A DNA stretch of 38,065 bases, taken from assembly GCA_034433305.1 (NCBI GenBank), contig DAOUAM010000041.1, positions 1 through 38,065 of the forward strand. The letters run 5' to 3'. Positions 8,829 to 16,865 of this stretch are shown here, piece after piece. Both the position numbers and the translations under genes were made by a program. Source of the DNA: DAOUAM01 sp034433305 (GTDB taxonomy: Bacteria > Chloroflexota > Dehalococcoidia > Lucifugimonadales > DAOUAM01). How positions within the stretch are numbered: position 1 is the first letter of the stretch; each line of letters opens with the position of its first letter. Under the pieces are notes generated by a model. That model searched no databases. It saw only the letters and a program-made list of their open reading frames with translations, and was not told the DNA's origin.

Positions 8829-9014
8829 TGATGTTTCACGGTTACACCCATTTATACAGGAATTTGTCACAGGGGCCTGGACTGAAGGAGGAAGGAGTCA
8901 CGGCTGGTGGGGCCGCAGTCCACCATTACGGCTGGCCGGAGAAGTAGGCATGCCGTAGCCTCATACTGCCAACTCAGCACGGCTTTCACTCCGAGCGCTT
9001 TTCACTTCCATGTC

Positions 9015-9067
9015 ATGCATTACCCCACAGCCATGTCCCTGAAAGGCATGGCTGTGGGGTAATGCAT
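9015..9067. repeat. Perfect 21-bp inverted repeat with 11-nt spacer
   Basis: The left arm 9015-9035 and right arm 9047-9067 are exact reverse complements. Each begins or ends with ATGCAT and contains ACCCCACAGCC or its complement. No T-run follows on either strand, so a simple intrinsic terminator is not the best reading. It could be a factor-dependent terminator, a protein-binding palindrome, or the end of a small mobile or REP-like sequence next to the recombinase gene. Confidence 0.85.
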
Positions 9068-9305
9068 CCGCTGGCCGGAGGGAAACCAGCGCGCCTCATG
9101 GGCCAGTCCGGGCCTGCATGCCTGCGGGCAGACATGCGGGGAAAGAAGGGCGCCCTGGCCGTGCCTGCATGTACCACGCTGGCCCACTGGCGGGCCTCAG
9201 TCGCGAGTTGCGTGATTATTGTCACCTTGGGGAAAGCAGTTCGTCAACGTGTTTTCCCGTCGCGTTCCCGGCTCTGCTAAACGGCGCTGAGTGTCTTCCC
9301 AGAAA

Positions 9306-9341
9306 TGCAGTAGGAGCATGCACATGCATGCCCCTACTGCA
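9306..9341 (-). terminator. Hairpin downstream of the recombinase gene
   Basis: The 15-nt arms 9306-9320 and 9327-9341 pair with a single mismatch around a 6-nt loop. On the minus strand the stem is followed by TTTC. It begins 28 nt after the recombinase stop codon, as expected for its terminator, although the T tract is short. Confidence 0.6.
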
Positions 9342-9368
9342 GGGACCGGATAGCGGCGGACGAAAGGG

Positions 9369-10028
9369 TCAGTTCGTGGCTTTGGTCACCGGGGCCAGGC
9401 CAGTGGAGGAGAGAGAAGCTATCTCCCACGCCGCCTCTCTCAGGCTGTCCATCACTTCCTGCTCGCTGGCCTCGCTGCCGCCATACAGCCTGGACGAAAA
9501 CAATGTCACCAGGTCCAGAACGTCGTCCGCCAGGTCATGAGGGCTGGAAGAGGGGGCGGAGGCGTTAATAATCACAACCTCGGTGCCGAAACGCTCACAC
9601 AGTGAGAATACCAGCTCCGCTCCCAGCCTCAGCAGCCTGTCCCGGTGGGCGATTACAAGCCGGCACACTTCTCCGGCGCACACCCGGGCGATTAGCTCCC
9701 TGAGCCCCGGATTGCAGTAGTTGACACCAGACCCGATGTCCTTGATGACCTCGAACGACCAGCCGTTCACAGTACAGAAGGACTCCAGCAGGGCCACCTG
9801 GCTCGCCAGTTCCTCTTGCTGGTCCAGCCTGGACACACGGGCATAAGCCAGGGTGACGCGGCCGGTGGGCCCCCCCGGTGGCTTCATTTTCCGAAGCGTT
9901 GCCAGATCGTACCTTCTGCGTCCGTTGGGCGCTCTCTCCACCTCGATTTCCCCTGAAGCCTCCCACCGCCGAAGCGTGCTCCTGGATACACCTAGCTCCT
10001 TGGCAGCTCGACCTATGCTTACTTTCAT
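9369..10028 (-). CDS. IS607-family serine recombinase (MerR-like HTH plus resolvase domain)
   Basis: From the ATG at 10028 the protein has 219 residues, a normal length for IS607 TnpA. The N-terminus is a MerR-type helix-turn-helix (IGRAAKELGVSRSTLRRWE). The catalytic domain has YARVS with the nucleophilic serine, DIGSGVN, IAHRDRLLR and the usual C-terminal FSSRLYG segment. Such enzymes move IS607 elements through a circular intermediate with little target specificity. The open frame extends 65 codons upstream, but the HTH begins at this Met. The usual partner gene tnpB is not downstream, so this is a solo recombinase, a decayed element, or a helper for elements elsewhere. It separates the polysaccharide genes from the giant enzyme at 2544-8570. 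Confidence 0.92.
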   Translation of the reverse strand: MKVSIGRAAKELGVSRSTLRRWEASGEIEVERAPNGRRRYDLATLRKMKPPGGPTGRVTLAYARVSRLDQQEELASQVALLESFCTVNGWSFEVIKDIGSGVNYCNPGLRELIARVCAGEVCRLVIAHRDRLLRLGAELVFSLCERFGTEVVIINASAPSSSPHDLADDVLDLVTLFSSRLYGGSEASEQEVMDSLREAAWEIASLSSTGLAPVTKATN

Positions 10029-10276
10029 ATTTCTAGACCACTCTTCTTGACTATGAGAGGACTCACGATACCGAGAAAGACTATTGAAGACCCTGTGCAC
10101 GCAGGAAATGCCCCAATGGTCCAGGGCGTCATCAGGGCAAGCTGTGAGACGTATCGCTCCAGCAGTCCAGTGGAGGGCTGACTGCGGTATGGCAGTGGCG
10201 TGGGTGTTGGCTGTCCTGGGCAATGGGCATGGGGCGAAGGCGGCGCTTCACGCCCTCCAGGCCAGGCGTAACGTGG

Positions 10277-11473
10277 CTATGTACGGCCCTGCTCACCTGT
10301 GCGCTGCGTGCGCGTCCAGCGCATGTCCGAGGGCTTCATGGCCTGCACGTACACCAGCAGCTTCCACACCACGAACCTGGGTACCAGGGCCAGCGCCCGG
10401 TATGTGCGCAGTGGCACTCGGGCCGACAGCAGGCCAAGGAAAAGGTGCCCAGCCAGGGCCAGGTTGCTGCCCAGCGCCAGCCCCAGGCTCCAGGGCTGCC
10501 GCGACGCCAGGCCAAGGGCCAGGAGCAGCAAGCCAGCCAGGAATGTTATGGACAGGGGCGGAATAAGCTGCTCGATGGCCGCGTCCACCTTCAGGGCGTT
10601 CCTCTTCAGCATGCCGCGCGCCAGGCAGCGCCAGCCGTAGCGCCAGGCCATCACCAGCCTTCCCCGCTCCCACCGCAGGTTCTGGCTCCTGGCATCCCTG
10701 AAAGAGGCTGGCATCTCGGCCCAGAGGACCGCATCTGGCGCGAAGTCAACCCTTATGCCTGCCTCGGTCAGCTTCAGGTAGTACTCCACGTCCTCGGCGA
10801 GGGTGAAGGCGTCCCAGCCAAACCTGCTGATGACCTCGCGACTGAAGGCCATTCCCGTGCCGAACAGACCGCAAGAGAGGCCCAGCGCCCTCCGGCCCAT
10901 GGGCCGCACGTAGTGCATGAGCACCAGCGCGATGTACCTGAGGGCGGAGACAGACGTCTGCGTGGCGTTGGATACGGTGTAGTAGCCCTGCACCGCCAGG
11001 CTTCCCTGCTGAAAGTGTGCATCCATGACGCCCAGGAAGTTGGACGAGACCAGAGAGTCAGCGTCCAGCACCAGGTAGGCGTCATATGGCCGGCCGAGGG
11101 CCTCCACCTGCTCCAGCAGCCAGCGAAGGGCATAGCCCTTGCCCCTGTTCTGGGTGTCGTATCGCTCCAGGACGTGGACGCCGCTGGCGCGGGCTATGTC
11201 CGCCGTGGAGTCGGTGCAGTTGTCCGCCACGACATATACATCGAAAAGGTGGGCCGGGTAGTCCACCTTCTTCAGATTGTCCAGCAGTCGGGGCAGCAGG
11301 ACCTCTTCGTTGTGGGCAGGGACCAGCACGGCGAACCTCGTGGCGTTCTTCACGCGAGGCGAGGGGCCGCCTCGACGCACCATGCCGGCCAGGGTCAGCC
11401 CCAGCAGGTAAAGGCACGGGAGGAGGAACGCTGCCTCGGCGGCCAGAAGAATGCCCATCAGCACAGCTATCAT
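10277..11473 (-). CDS. Membrane glycosyltransferase family 2, polymer-synthase-like
   Basis: From the ATG at 11473, which overlaps the preceding stop codon in an ATGA, the protein has 398 residues. An N-terminal membrane helix is followed by a GT-A domain with VPAHNEE, a DADS metal site, TLAEDVEYYLK (the ED acid pair) and QNLRWERGR, a variant of the QxxRW motif of processive enzymes. Two or three C-terminal helices (about 295-380) follow. It probably transfers a sugar from a nucleotide-sugar donor at the inner face of the membrane. The motif set resembles hyaluronan/cellulose-synthase relatives and EpsE-like enzymes, so it could be processive. It is the last gene of the co-directional polysaccharide block. 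Donor and acceptor are unknown. Confidence 0.9.
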   Translation of the reverse strand: MIAVLMGILLAAEAAFLLPCLYLLGLTLAGMVRRGGPSPRVKNATRFAVLVPAHNEEVLLPRLLDNLKKVDYPAHLFDVYVVADNCTDSTADIARASGVHVLERYDTQNRGKGYALRWLLEQVEALGRPYDAYLVLDADSLVSSNFLGVMDAHFQQGSLAVQGYYTVSNATQTSVSALRYIALVLMHYVRPMGRRALGLSCGLFGTGMAFSREVISRFGWDAFTLAEDVEYYLKLTEAGIRVDFAPDAVLWAEMPASFRDARSQNLRWERGRLVMAWRYGWRCLARGMLKRNALKVDAAIEQLIPPLSITFLAGLLLLALGLASRQPWSLGLALGSNLALAGHLFLGLLSARVPLRTYRALALVPRFVVWKLLVYVQAMKPSDMRWTRTQRTGEQGRT

Positions 11474-12270
11474 CGTGGCCGCACCCTCGTGGCTAGAGCC
11501 TGCATGAACACGTAGCCAGCAGCACGGAGGGTAGTAGGCACGTCCTCCAGTATGTAGCGCCGCCAGAGCCTGCGTGGCTCCTGCTTCAGCCTGTAAAACC
11601 ACTCCAGGCTGGCCCGCTGCATCCACACGGGGGCACGCTTCAGCCTGCCGGTGACCACGTCCAGCGTGCCGCCGATGCCAATGGACACCGGTACGGAAAG
11701 CTCCCGCTTCCAGCGATTGATCCAGAAGTCCTGCTTGGGCGAGCCAAGGCCCACAAAGAGGAACTGGGGCCGGGACTGTCTTATAAGCTCCACTACGGCC
11801 GGCTCCTCAGCCTCCGAGAAGTAGCCGTGATGGGTGCCAGCTACTTTCAGCCCCGGATTCATCTGGCACAGTCGCCTGGCGGCTTCCTCAGCCACGCCGG
11901 GCTGGCCGCCCAGGATGAATATGGAGTAGCCCTTCTCCGCCGCCAGGCGTGAGAAGCTGTATATGAGGTCGCAGCCCGTGATGCGCTGAGGCACCGGTGC
12001 TTTGAGCAGCCTGGACAGCCAGATCAGTGGCATGCCGTCGGTCACCGCCAGGTCCGCGCCGTTGATGATGTCCGCGAACTGGTGGTCTCGCATGGCCATG
12101 CTAAGGAACCGTATGTTGACTGTGACTATATGGCCGGGCCTGCCGTCCCGAATGTGACTCTCCACTCTCTGAAAGACTTCAGCCATATCTACCCGGTCAA
12201 TGGAAAGCTCCAGAATCCTCACCCTCTCCCCACCCCGCCCGGTCTCTTGATAGGTATGGGCGATTGTCAT
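11470..12270 (-). CDS. WecG/TagA/CpsF-family glycosyltransferase (GT26)
   Basis: The protein has 266 residues, full length for the family. It shows TVNIRFL, VTDGMPLIWLSR, IFILGGQPGVAE, GLGSPKQDFWI and, near the end, GGTLDVVTGRLKRAP with EWFYRLKQEP. Family members transfer N-acetylmannosamine or its uronic acid onto a polyprenyl-diphosphate sugar, as the second step of enterobacterial common antigen (WecG) or wall teichoic acid (TagA). The WecB-type epimerase just upstream would supply a ManNAc-configured donor, which fits. The start is ATG at 12270 with AGGAG about 10 nt upstream. The stop overlaps the next start by 4 nt, so the two are probably translationally coupled. Confidence 0.92.
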   Translation of the reverse strand: MTIAHTYQETGRGGERVRILELSIDRVDMAEVFQRVESHIRDGRPGHIVTVNIRFLSMAMRDHQFADIINGADLAVTDGMPLIWLSRLLKAPVPQRITGCDLIYSFSRLAAEKGYSIFILGGQPGVAEEAARRLCQMNPGLKVAGTHHGYFSEAEEPAVVELIRQSRPQFLFVGLGSPKQDFWINRWKRELSVPVSIGIGGTLDVVTGRLKRAPVWMQRASLEWFYRLKQEPRRLWRRYILEDVPTTLRAAGYVFMQALATRVRPR

Positions 12271-12404
12271 GTGCGTGAGACTCCTGTATTCCCGTGGCGC
12301 AGCAAGCGCCTGCTCTCTCGTGCCTGGACAGCGGCCGGAAGGCGCACGTCTCCCTGGTGTGCTGCCACTCGTTCCTGCTTTGGGAAGGACTGAAGGGTGA
12401 AGGC

Positions 12405-13580
12405 TTATCTCAGGGCGGGGACCGTGCTATTCTCCAGGTCCGCCTTGCCCCTCAGATGTGCAGCCATGATGTCCACGATGCGCTGCGAAGCCTTGCCATC
12501 TCCGAAGGGGTTGACGGCCCGCGCCATGCGGTCGTACTCCGACGGGTCGTCGAGAAGCTCCTGGGCGGCACGGAAGATGGTACCGCTATCGGTGCCCACC
12601 AGCCTGGCGACGCCCGCCTCGATGGCCTCCGGGCGCTCCGTGGTCTGACGGGCCACCAGCACCGGCTTGCCCAGCGCCGGCGCCTCTTCCTGAATGCCGC
12701 CCGAGTCGGTGAGGATGATGTGGGCACGGTTCATGAGCCATACGAAGGTCAGATAGTCCTGGGGTGGGACAAGATGCACGCGCTCCTCCCCGCCCAGGAT
12801 GCGCTTTACTGGCTCCTGCACGTTGGGGTTAAGGTGGACGGCGTAGAGCACCTCCACGTCCTCATTGTGCCGGGCAACCTGCCGGATACCCTGGCAGAGG
12901 CCCTCCATGCCCGCTCCGAAGCTTTCGCGGCGATGGCCGGTGACCAGGACCAGGCGCCGCTGGCCCAGCCTTACGCCGGTCTCCCTGAAGAAGCGCTCCT
13001 CCACCTGCCGCGCCACCTCTGGCGACTCCAGCTCTCGGGCCAGCAGTTGCAGCGCGTCAATGACCGTGTTGCCGGTGACGAAGACACGCTCGGCGGGCAC
13101 GCCCTCGGCCAGCAGGTTCTGCCGCGACCTGGCGGTGGGGGCGAAGTAAAGGTCGGTGAGGACATCCGTAAGCCGACGGTTGATCTCCTCGGGGAAGGGG
13201 TTGTGCTTGTCTCCGGTCCTCAGCCCGGCCTCCACGTGGGCGACGGGCACCTTTTTGTAGTAGGCGGCCAGACTGGCGGCGAAGGTGGTCGTGGTATCAC
13301 CCTGCACCACCACAACGTCAGGCTGCTCCGAGTCCAGCACCCCCTCCAGCGCCGACAGCGCCCGCACCGTGGTGTCGAACAGGCTCTGCCCTTTCTTCAT
13401 GATGGCCAGGTCATGGTGGGGCCGGATGTGGAAGATTTCCAGTACCTGGTCCAGCATTTCGCGGTGCTGGGCCGTGACACACACCCTGGAGACGATGCCG
13501 GGCTGTGCCTCAAGTTCACGTACCAGTGGGGCCAGCTTTATAGCCTCGGGCCGGGTGCCGAATACGCTAAGGACTTTCAT
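12405..13580 (-). CDS. wecB: UDP-N-acetylglucosamine 2-epimerase (WecB/WbpI family)
   Basis: The protein has 391 residues with the non-hydrolysing epimerase signatures: GTRPEAIKLAPL at the N-terminus, QGDTTTTFA, HVEAGLRTGD, PFPEEINRR, GHRRESFG and TDSGGIQEEAP. It inverts C2 of UDP-GlcNAc to give UDP-ManNAc. The close homologue WbpI does the same on UDP-2,3-diacetamido-glucuronate. The locus also holds the other enzymes of that pathway, so the substrate could be either, and sequence by eye does not decide. It lies 135 bp upstream of the WecG homologue, which uses ManNAc-type donors. Start ATG at 13580; GGAG lies 13 nt upstream. Confidence 0.93.
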   Translation of the reverse strand: MKVLSVFGTRPEAIKLAPLVRELEAQPGIVSRVCVTAQHREMLDQVLEIFHIRPHHDLAIMKKGQSLFDTTVRALSALEGVLDSEQPDVVVVQGDTTTTFAASLAAYYKKVPVAHVEAGLRTGDKHNPFPEEINRRLTDVLTDLYFAPTARSRQNLLAEGVPAERVFVTGNTVIDALQLLARELESPEVARQVEERFFRETGVRLGQRRLVLVTGHRRESFGAGMEGLCQGIRQVARHNEDVEVLYAVHLNPNVQEPVKRILGGEERVHLVPPQDYLTFVWLMNRAHIILTDSGGIQEEAPALGKPVLVARQTTERPEAIEAGVARLVGTDSGTIFRAAQELLDDPSEYDRMARAVNPFGDGKASQRIVDIMAAHLRGKADLENSTVPALR

Positions 13581-13636
13581 TGGTGCTTGTTATCTCCATC
13601 ACATATCTGGGCCACAAAAATGTGGCAGTGCATGGC

Positions 13637-14968
13637 CTACACGATGCCCTGCTGTCCCAGGAGCACGTCATCTGGCCGACCTGCCGCCCGCAGTGGGTAC
13701 ACTCTGCCCTGCCACACCAGCACCTCGGCCGGCGTGGGATGGCTCAGGAATGCCAGGCTGCTGGCGCTGTACCCGTAAGCGCCGCTGTAGAAAATGCCCA
13801 CCAGGTCGCCCACCCGAGCGTCAGGGAACTGGATATTCTGCGCGATAATGTCCAGAGGTGTGCAGCACGGGCCAGCGATGGTGGCTGCGCCGGCATTCGG
13901 TGCCTCCAGCCTGTTGAGGAGAGCGACAGGGTATGCCTTCCGGAACACCTGCCCGAAGTTGCCCGTGGCGGTGATGTGGTGGTTCATGCCGCCGTCGGCT
14001 ACCACGAACCGCTTGCCACGGGACTCCTTGACGTCTACCACGCGGGCCACGTAGACCCCTGCCTCTGCCACCAGGTACCGGCCCAACTCCACCATCAGTT
14101 GGGCCGTCGCCAGGCGCTGGTCGCTCCGGCAACGGGCCACAACCTCGCGGTACAGCATGCCGAAGCGGTCCAGGTCGAACTCCTGCATACCCTCGAAGTA
14201 GGGCACGCCGAAGCCGCCGCCGAAGTCTATCAGCCTGACAGGCCTGCCAGTGCGGTTGGCTATGGCCAGGGCCAGGTCAACGACGTGGTGGAAGTGCTCG
14301 GCCAGGGCGTCCACGTCGAACATCTGGGTGCCGGTGTACACATGAGGCCCCAGGATATCCAGGCCCCTATGTTCGGCGGCCCGCGCCAGCACGCCTTCCA
14401 GGGCTTCCTCGTCAATGCCGAACTGCTGCGCTCCTCCGCCCATGCGCATCTGCGCGCCCTTGACCTGAGTGGCCGGGTTGATTCGAAGGCCCACGCCCAT
14501 GACCTTTCCCTGGGCCTGGGTGGCCTGGGCCAGCCGGGCCAGCTCGCCCTCGGACTCGACGTTCACTGCCCTGATGCCCAGCCGTGTAGCCAGCGTCAGT
14601 TCCTCGTCAGTCTTGCCAGGCCCGGCGAAGATGGTCCTGTCGGCGGGAAAGCCTGCCTTCTGGGCCAGGAGCAATTCGCCGATGGACGCGACCTCGGCCC
14701 CAAGGCCCTGCTGTGCCAACAACTGGCAGACGCCCAGGCTGGGGTTGGCCTTCAGGGAGTAGAACAGGCTGGTTTCAGCGCCCAGGGCTTCTCGCAGGCG
14801 CCGGACCTGCCGCAGGACGACTTCGCCGCTGTACACATAGAAGGGCGTGCCGAACCTGGCCGCCAGCTCGGACACCCCGACACCGCCGATGGCCAGTTCG
14901 CCGGCGGCCTCGCCGCCCAGCAGTTCCACCAGCTTCCGTACCCTGGTCTCCTGCCTAACTTCCTGCAT
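13637..14968 (-). CDS. PLP-dependent decarboxylase of the ornithine/diaminopimelate class, polysaccharide-locus type
   Basis: The protein has 443 residues. It belongs to the alanine-racemase-fold decarboxylases: YSLKANP holds the PLP lysine (Lys73), LIDFGGGFG binds the phosphate, and GPCCTPLD and SGAYGYSASS complete the active site. It follows an AMP-forming ligase and a carrier protein, with a 14-nt overlap with the ligase gene. The same trio is known from exosortase-linked exopolysaccharide loci, where its product is not established. I infer that it decarboxylates an amino acid destined for, or bound to, the carrier protein. Lysine/DAP biosynthesis is less likely given the neighbours. The start ATG at 14968 has only a weak ribosome site, in line with coupling. 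Confidence 0.88.
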   Translation of the reverse strand: MQEVRQETRVRKLVELLGGEAAGELAIGGVGVSELAARFGTPFYVYSGEVVLRQVRRLREALGAETSLFYSLKANPSLGVCQLLAQQGLGAEVASIGELLLAQKAGFPADRTIFAGPGKTDEELTLATRLGIRAVNVESEGELARLAQATQAQGKVMGVGLRINPATQVKGAQMRMGGGAQQFGIDEEALEGVLARAAEHRGLDILGPHVYTGTQMFDVDALAEHFHHVVDLALAIANRTGRPVRLIDFGGGFGVPYFEGMQEFDLDRFGMLYREVVARCRSDQRLATAQLMVELGRYLVAEAGVYVARVVDVKESRGKRFVVADGGMNHHITATGNFGQVFRKAYPVALLNRLEAPNAGAATIAGPCCTPLDIIAQNIQFPDARVGDLVGIFYSGAYGYSASSLAFLSHPTPAEVLVWQGRVYPLRAAGRPDDVLLGQQGIV

Positions 14969-16526
14969 AGAGCTTCTTCAGTCCGCTTCTGTCTATCTTG
15001 CCGGAGGCCGTCTTGGGCAGCTCGTCCAGGACGTGTATCTTCCTGGGGACCATGTGCTGGGGCGCGCGCTGGCTGAAGTGTGCCCGGATGTCCTCCTCGG
15101 AGTGGGCGGCGCCGTTCTTGAGGGACACCACGGCCACGATGGTCTGGCCCTGGGTAACCTCCCCCTGGCCAAAGGCTATGGCCTCCTTGATGGCCGGGTT
15201 CTCGTACAGGATGTCCTCGATCTCCTGGGGGCTTACGCGGTAGCCCTGCGTCTTGATAAGCTCGTCGCGCCGGCCGATGATGTACAGGAACCCGTCCTCG
15301 CCCCTGCGTACCAGGTCGCCCGAGTACACCACGATGTCATAGGGCTTTAGCTGTGGCGGGGCGAAGGGGTTGGGCCGATAGACCGAGCGGGTCTTGTCCT
15401 CGTCGCCCCAGTAGCCCAGTGCCACCGTCGGCCCTCGGTGAACAAGCTCGCCCACCTCGCCGGGGGCCACCTCCCGGCCCTCCGGGTCCAGCACCCAGAT
15501 GTCTGTGTTGGGTATGGCCCGGCCTATGCAAGAGGGGCCACGGTGCACCTCTTCGGGCGGAAGGTAGGTGGAGCGGAAGGCCTCGGTCAGGCCATACATG
15601 AGGAAAATCCTGGTGTGGGGCAGGAGCTCCCGCAGCTCGTCCAGGTGCGCCGAGGGTATCATGCCGCCGGTGTTGGTGATGTACCTGAGCTCGGTCAGGG
15701 GCCTCTCCTTGAGGCTGCGGCGGTTCTGGAGCAGCAGCACCCAGACGGAGGGCACACCGCCCAGGCCGGTGATGTGCTCGTTGCGAAGATTGCGCAGGAT
15801 GTCCCCGGGCAGCAGCGACTTCTGGAGCACCAGGGTGCCGCCCACGCGCACCATGGTGGTAAGCTGGTTCAGCCCGGCGTCGAAGTTGAAGGGCAGCACG
15901 CTCAGCAGCCTGTCCTCGGGCGTGTTCTCCAGGTAAGTGGACACTATCTGGGCGCCGGCCACCAGGTTATGATGGCTGAGCATGATGCCCTTGGGCCGGC
16001 CCGTGGAACCAGAGGTGTAGATAATAGTGGCCAGGTCAGTCTCTGTGCAGGGAGTCCGCCGCTCTCCGGCGCAGGCGTCGGCGGGCGGGAACGGGATGCA
16101 CTCCTGTGCCCAGGGTAGCTCCAGCGACCCTTCTCCCACGTAAAAGACGGCGCTGACCTCTGGCAGGGCCATGTCCCTGAGCCTGGCCGCGCTGCTGATG
16201 AGCACACGCACGCCGCAGTCCTGGATGATATGCCTGACCTGCGGCTCGCGCAGCACCGGGCCGATGTTGACAAAGACGCCGCCGGCCTGCATGACGCCGA
16301 ACATGGCGACCACGGCCTCCCAGCTCTTGTCCAGGTAGATGCCCACGCGGTCACCGCGCCTCAGGCCCCAGGAGGTCAGCGCCTTGCCCAACGTGGAAGC
16401 CCCGCGCCACAGGTCCTCGTAAGAGTATGTCCGGCCATCGTCCACGATGGCCGCCTTGCGCGGGTCGCGCTCCACGTCATTCAGCAGCATGTGGTAAAGG
16501 GTGAACTCTGGCAACATGGCTATCAC
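14955..16526 (-). CDS. AMP-forming acyl/aminoacyl ligase (ANL superfamily)
   Basis: The protein has 523 residues, full length. It carries the P-loop TSGSTGRPKG (171-180), the MYGLTEAFRSTY adenylate motif, YSGDLVRR, and the C-terminal catalytic lysine in TASGKIDR (Lys510). The enzyme would activate a carboxylic or amino acid as an adenylate and load it onto the phosphopantetheine arm of the neighbouring carrier protein. The GTG start at 16526 overlaps the carrier-protein stop as GTGA; an ATG at 16517 is also possible. The stop lies inside the decarboxylase gene. The three-gene order matches ligases linked to exosortase A systems, yet no exosortase is in the window. The substrate is unknown. 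Confidence 0.92.
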   Translation of the reverse strand: MIAMLPEFTLYHMLLNDVERDPRKAAIVDDGRTYSYEDLWRGASTLGKALTSWGLRRGDRVGIYLDKSWEAVVAMFGVMQAGGVFVNIGPVLREPQVRHIIQDCGVRVLISSAARLRDMALPEVSAVFYVGEGSLELPWAQECIPFPPADACAGERRTPCTETDLATIIYTSGSTGRPKGIMLSHHNLVAGAQIVSTYLENTPEDRLLSVLPFNFDAGLNQLTTMVRVGGTLVLQKSLLPGDILRNLRNEHITGLGGVPSVWVLLLQNRRSLKERPLTELRYITNTGGMIPSAHLDELRELLPHTRIFLMYGLTEAFRSTYLPPEEVHRGPSCIGRAIPNTDIWVLDPEGREVAPGEVGELVHRGPTVALGYWGDEDKTRSVYRPNPFAPPQLKPYDIVVYSGDLVRRGEDGFLYIIGRRDELIKTQGYRVSPQEIEDILYENPAIKEAIAFGQGEVTQGQTIVAVVSLKNGAAHSEEDIRAHFSQRAPQHMVPRKIHVLDELPKTASGKIDRSGLKKLYAGS

Positions 16527-16774
16527 CTGAGCTTGCGCTCGACAAGCCCTGCTATGGTGTCCAGCGAGCGGAACTCGTCCTCGTTGACCTCTTCGGGGTC
16601 AATCTGGATTCCGAACCGCTGCTCCAGGAACATGACAAGCTCCACGGCCTGAAGGGACGTCAGATAGCCCTCCTCTATCAGGGGTGTGTCGTCCCACAGC
16701 GGCACTTCCTGCTGGAGGATTTCCTTCACGATGTGCTCTCTGATGATTTCCCTGGTCTCAAGGCGTGTCTTCAA
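16523..16774 (-). CDS. Acyl carrier protein
   Basis: This is an 83-residue acidic helical protein with the layout of an ACP. The segment EEGYLTSLQAVELVMFLEQ places Ser40 where the phosphopantetheine-accepting serine belongs; the usual DSL is TSL here. FGIQIDPEEV and SLDTIAGLVE match helices III and IV. The start is TTG at 16774 with GAGG about 9 nt upstream; no ATG fits. It overlaps the ligase gene by 4 nt, so the two are probably made together. It would hold the acyl or aminoacyl group activated by the ligase, for transfer to a sugar or another acceptor. It is a dedicated carrier rather than the fatty-acid ACP, judging from context. Confidence 0.9.
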   Translation of the reverse strand: MKTRLETREIIREHIVKEILQQEVPLWDDTPLIEEGYLTSLQAVELVMFLEQRFGIQIDPEEVNEDEFRSLDTIAGLVERKLR

Positions 16775-16826
16775 ACTTCCTTACCTCTTCCCATTGCCAT
16801 ACAAGTATTCCATATATTCAATGCCT

Positions 16827-16860
16827 GTCGCGGGAGCGGGCTGCTCCCACGGGCCGCGAC
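16827..16860 (-). other. Intercistronic hairpin between the acyltransferase and carrier-protein genes
   Basis: The outer arms GTCGCGG (16827-16833) and CCGCGAC (16854-16860) and the inner arms GGGAGC (16832-16837) and GCTCCC (16843-16848) can pair. No T tract follows on the minus strand. It may stabilise or process the mRNA, or weaken read-through. Just downstream is an AT-rich patch (ATATAT) that could hold an internal promoter. Confidence 0.4.
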
Positions 16861-16865
16861 TGGCA

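Larger units (their letters stand above)
8571..9368. other. Non-coding stretch of about 800 bp between the giant enzyme and the recombinase
   Basis: I find no convincing protein or RNA gene here apart from the weak leader ORF at 8560-8763. From left to right it holds a promoter-like motif shared with other operons (8672-8690), a stem-loop (8788-8828), a TATAAA box on the minus strand (8851-8856), a perfect 21-bp inverted repeat (9015-9067) and the likely recombinase terminator (9306-9341). No remnant of a TnpB partner is recognisable between 9068 and 9300. Confidence 0.6.

Noticed and set aside
9013..9225. A 70-codon minus-strand frame downstream of the recombinase, as a possible TnpB remnant
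   Set aside because: It shows none of the TnpB zinc-finger or RuvC motifs and runs through the 21-bp inverted repeat.
13637..14968. Annotation of the decarboxylase as lysine-biosynthetic LysA
   Set aside because: The fold is the same, but the overlap with the ligase gene and the carrier protein point to the polysaccharide-locus subgroup.
12294..15076. Long plus-strand frames opposite the epimerase, decarboxylase and ligase genes
   Set aside because: The minus-strand proteins are unmistakable; the plus-strand translations show no domains.
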